DNA of 18,055 nt from Zygnema cylindricum (Eukaryota; Streptophyta; Zygnematophyceae; Zygnematales; Zygnemataceae): assembly GCA_037447655.1 (NCBI GenBank), contig JBBHKE010001658.1, positions 185,294-203,348 of the forward strand, given 5' to 3'. The notes under the pieces are model-generated. The model had not been told where the DNA came from. It was given only the letters and a program-made list of their open reading frames with translations, and made no database searches. Within the stretch, counting starts at the first letter, position 1. The number at the start of each line of letters is the position of its first letter. Position numbers and translations under genes: made by a program. This document shows positions 17,510 through 18,055 of this stretch, one piece after another.

Positions 17510-18055
17510 TGTAACAGGATCTCCTACCTCTCAGAAAATCCCATTACAACAAACATTCCCAACCACACATTCCACACATTGGAAAATACACATCCACATT
17601 GGACAACACTCACATAAGGATCAACTTTAAATTAGAAGAAGCTTTTGTCCACATAACGTTAGCTTGGTCTCTTGCCCTCGTGGCTCAACCCTTCTTATTA
17701 AAGTGTTTTCCACTACCCTCCACTCGTAATAATTCTATCTGTTAACTACTAAAACACTATTCAGTTAGTAAGAGATTCCAATGCAAAATGCCTTTCCTCC
17801 AATTTGGTATTAATCGCTCAAGACCAAGATCAGCCGGAATTTCCACAAACTTTTCCAAAAGAAAAGATGTCTACTCTCCTCTTACACTTCACTATTTATC
17901 CATCATCGCCCTGGACTAGCCAGGCCAGAGTCAAAGCTCCGTTTGAACAGGCTTTTACCTGGGCCAATCATTGATCAGCAAGGACTCGGACTGACCAATG
18001 CAAAAGCGTGCGAAATCTCCCCCTAACTACATAGCATTTACTAACCAATCAAACA
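17510..18055 (-). repeat. Third LTR of the same retrotransposon family (truncated by window edge)
   Basis: Starts TGTAACAGG and aligns without large gaps to the first ~546 bp of the other two LTRs, in the same orientation. The sequence left of it shows no initiator-tRNA primer site, so it is not a 5' LTR. It is therefore either a solo LTR or the 3' LTR of another element whose body lies beyond the right edge. The five bases before it are CACAC, the expected left target duplication. At most sites where the two complete LTRs differ, it agrees with one or the other. Confidence 0.92.

Overview
The window is about 18 kb of repeat-rich, AT-rich eukaryotic nuclear DNA, most likely from a plant. Three things point to a plant: a Ty3/gypsy retrotransposon with a chromodomain primed by initiator-tRNA-Met, a host gene with a CT-rich leader and TATA-like box, and several small non-autonomous DNA transposons. 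I cannot name the species. Nothing bacterial is present: no operons, ribosome binding sites or CRISPR. Only one convincing host gene is visible; nearly everything else is mobile DNA or its remains.

Layout, left to right. 1-955: AT-rich DNA with a short tandem repeat, a small hairpin inside a 47-codon open frame, and a 207-bp foldback. 956-1409: a hAT-like MITE with near-perfect 8-bp target duplications and an internal 91-bp duplication. 1694-9469: a complete Ty3/gypsy element on the minus strand, with two ~970-bp LTRs, a perfect 5-bp target duplication (CACGG), PBS, PPT, gag, and a pol damaged by two frameshifts and two in-frame stops. 9475-10540: no gene seen. 10738-11430 (minus): an intact secreted protein of 230 aa built from two 10-cysteine modules. 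11636 to about 12330: two diverged tandem copies of a ~354-bp unit directly upstream of that gene. 12606-13384 and 13561-14348: two related ~780-bp PIF/Harbinger-like non-autonomous elements in direct orientation, each flanked by TTA. 14352-15358: non-coding, with two short perfect or near-perfect palindromes. 15367-15642: a second, shorter copy of the hAT-like MITE. 15651-17509: no gene seen. 17510 to the window edge: the first 546 bp of a third LTR of the same retrotransposon family.

The most interesting signal lies at the gag-pol junction. A canonical slippery heptamer (GGGAAAC, in the correct phase) sits in the only 34-nt overlap in which the two frames can join. It is followed after 6 nt by a 10-bp hairpin whose 5' arm contains the gag stop codon. 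This looks like a programmed -1 ribosomal frameshift signal, and it differs in kind from the later pol lesions, which are ordinary decay. Gag also carries three CCHC zinc knuckles where many chromoviruses have one. The two LTRs diverge unevenly: the U5-side half differs about three times more per site than the CpG-rich U3 half.
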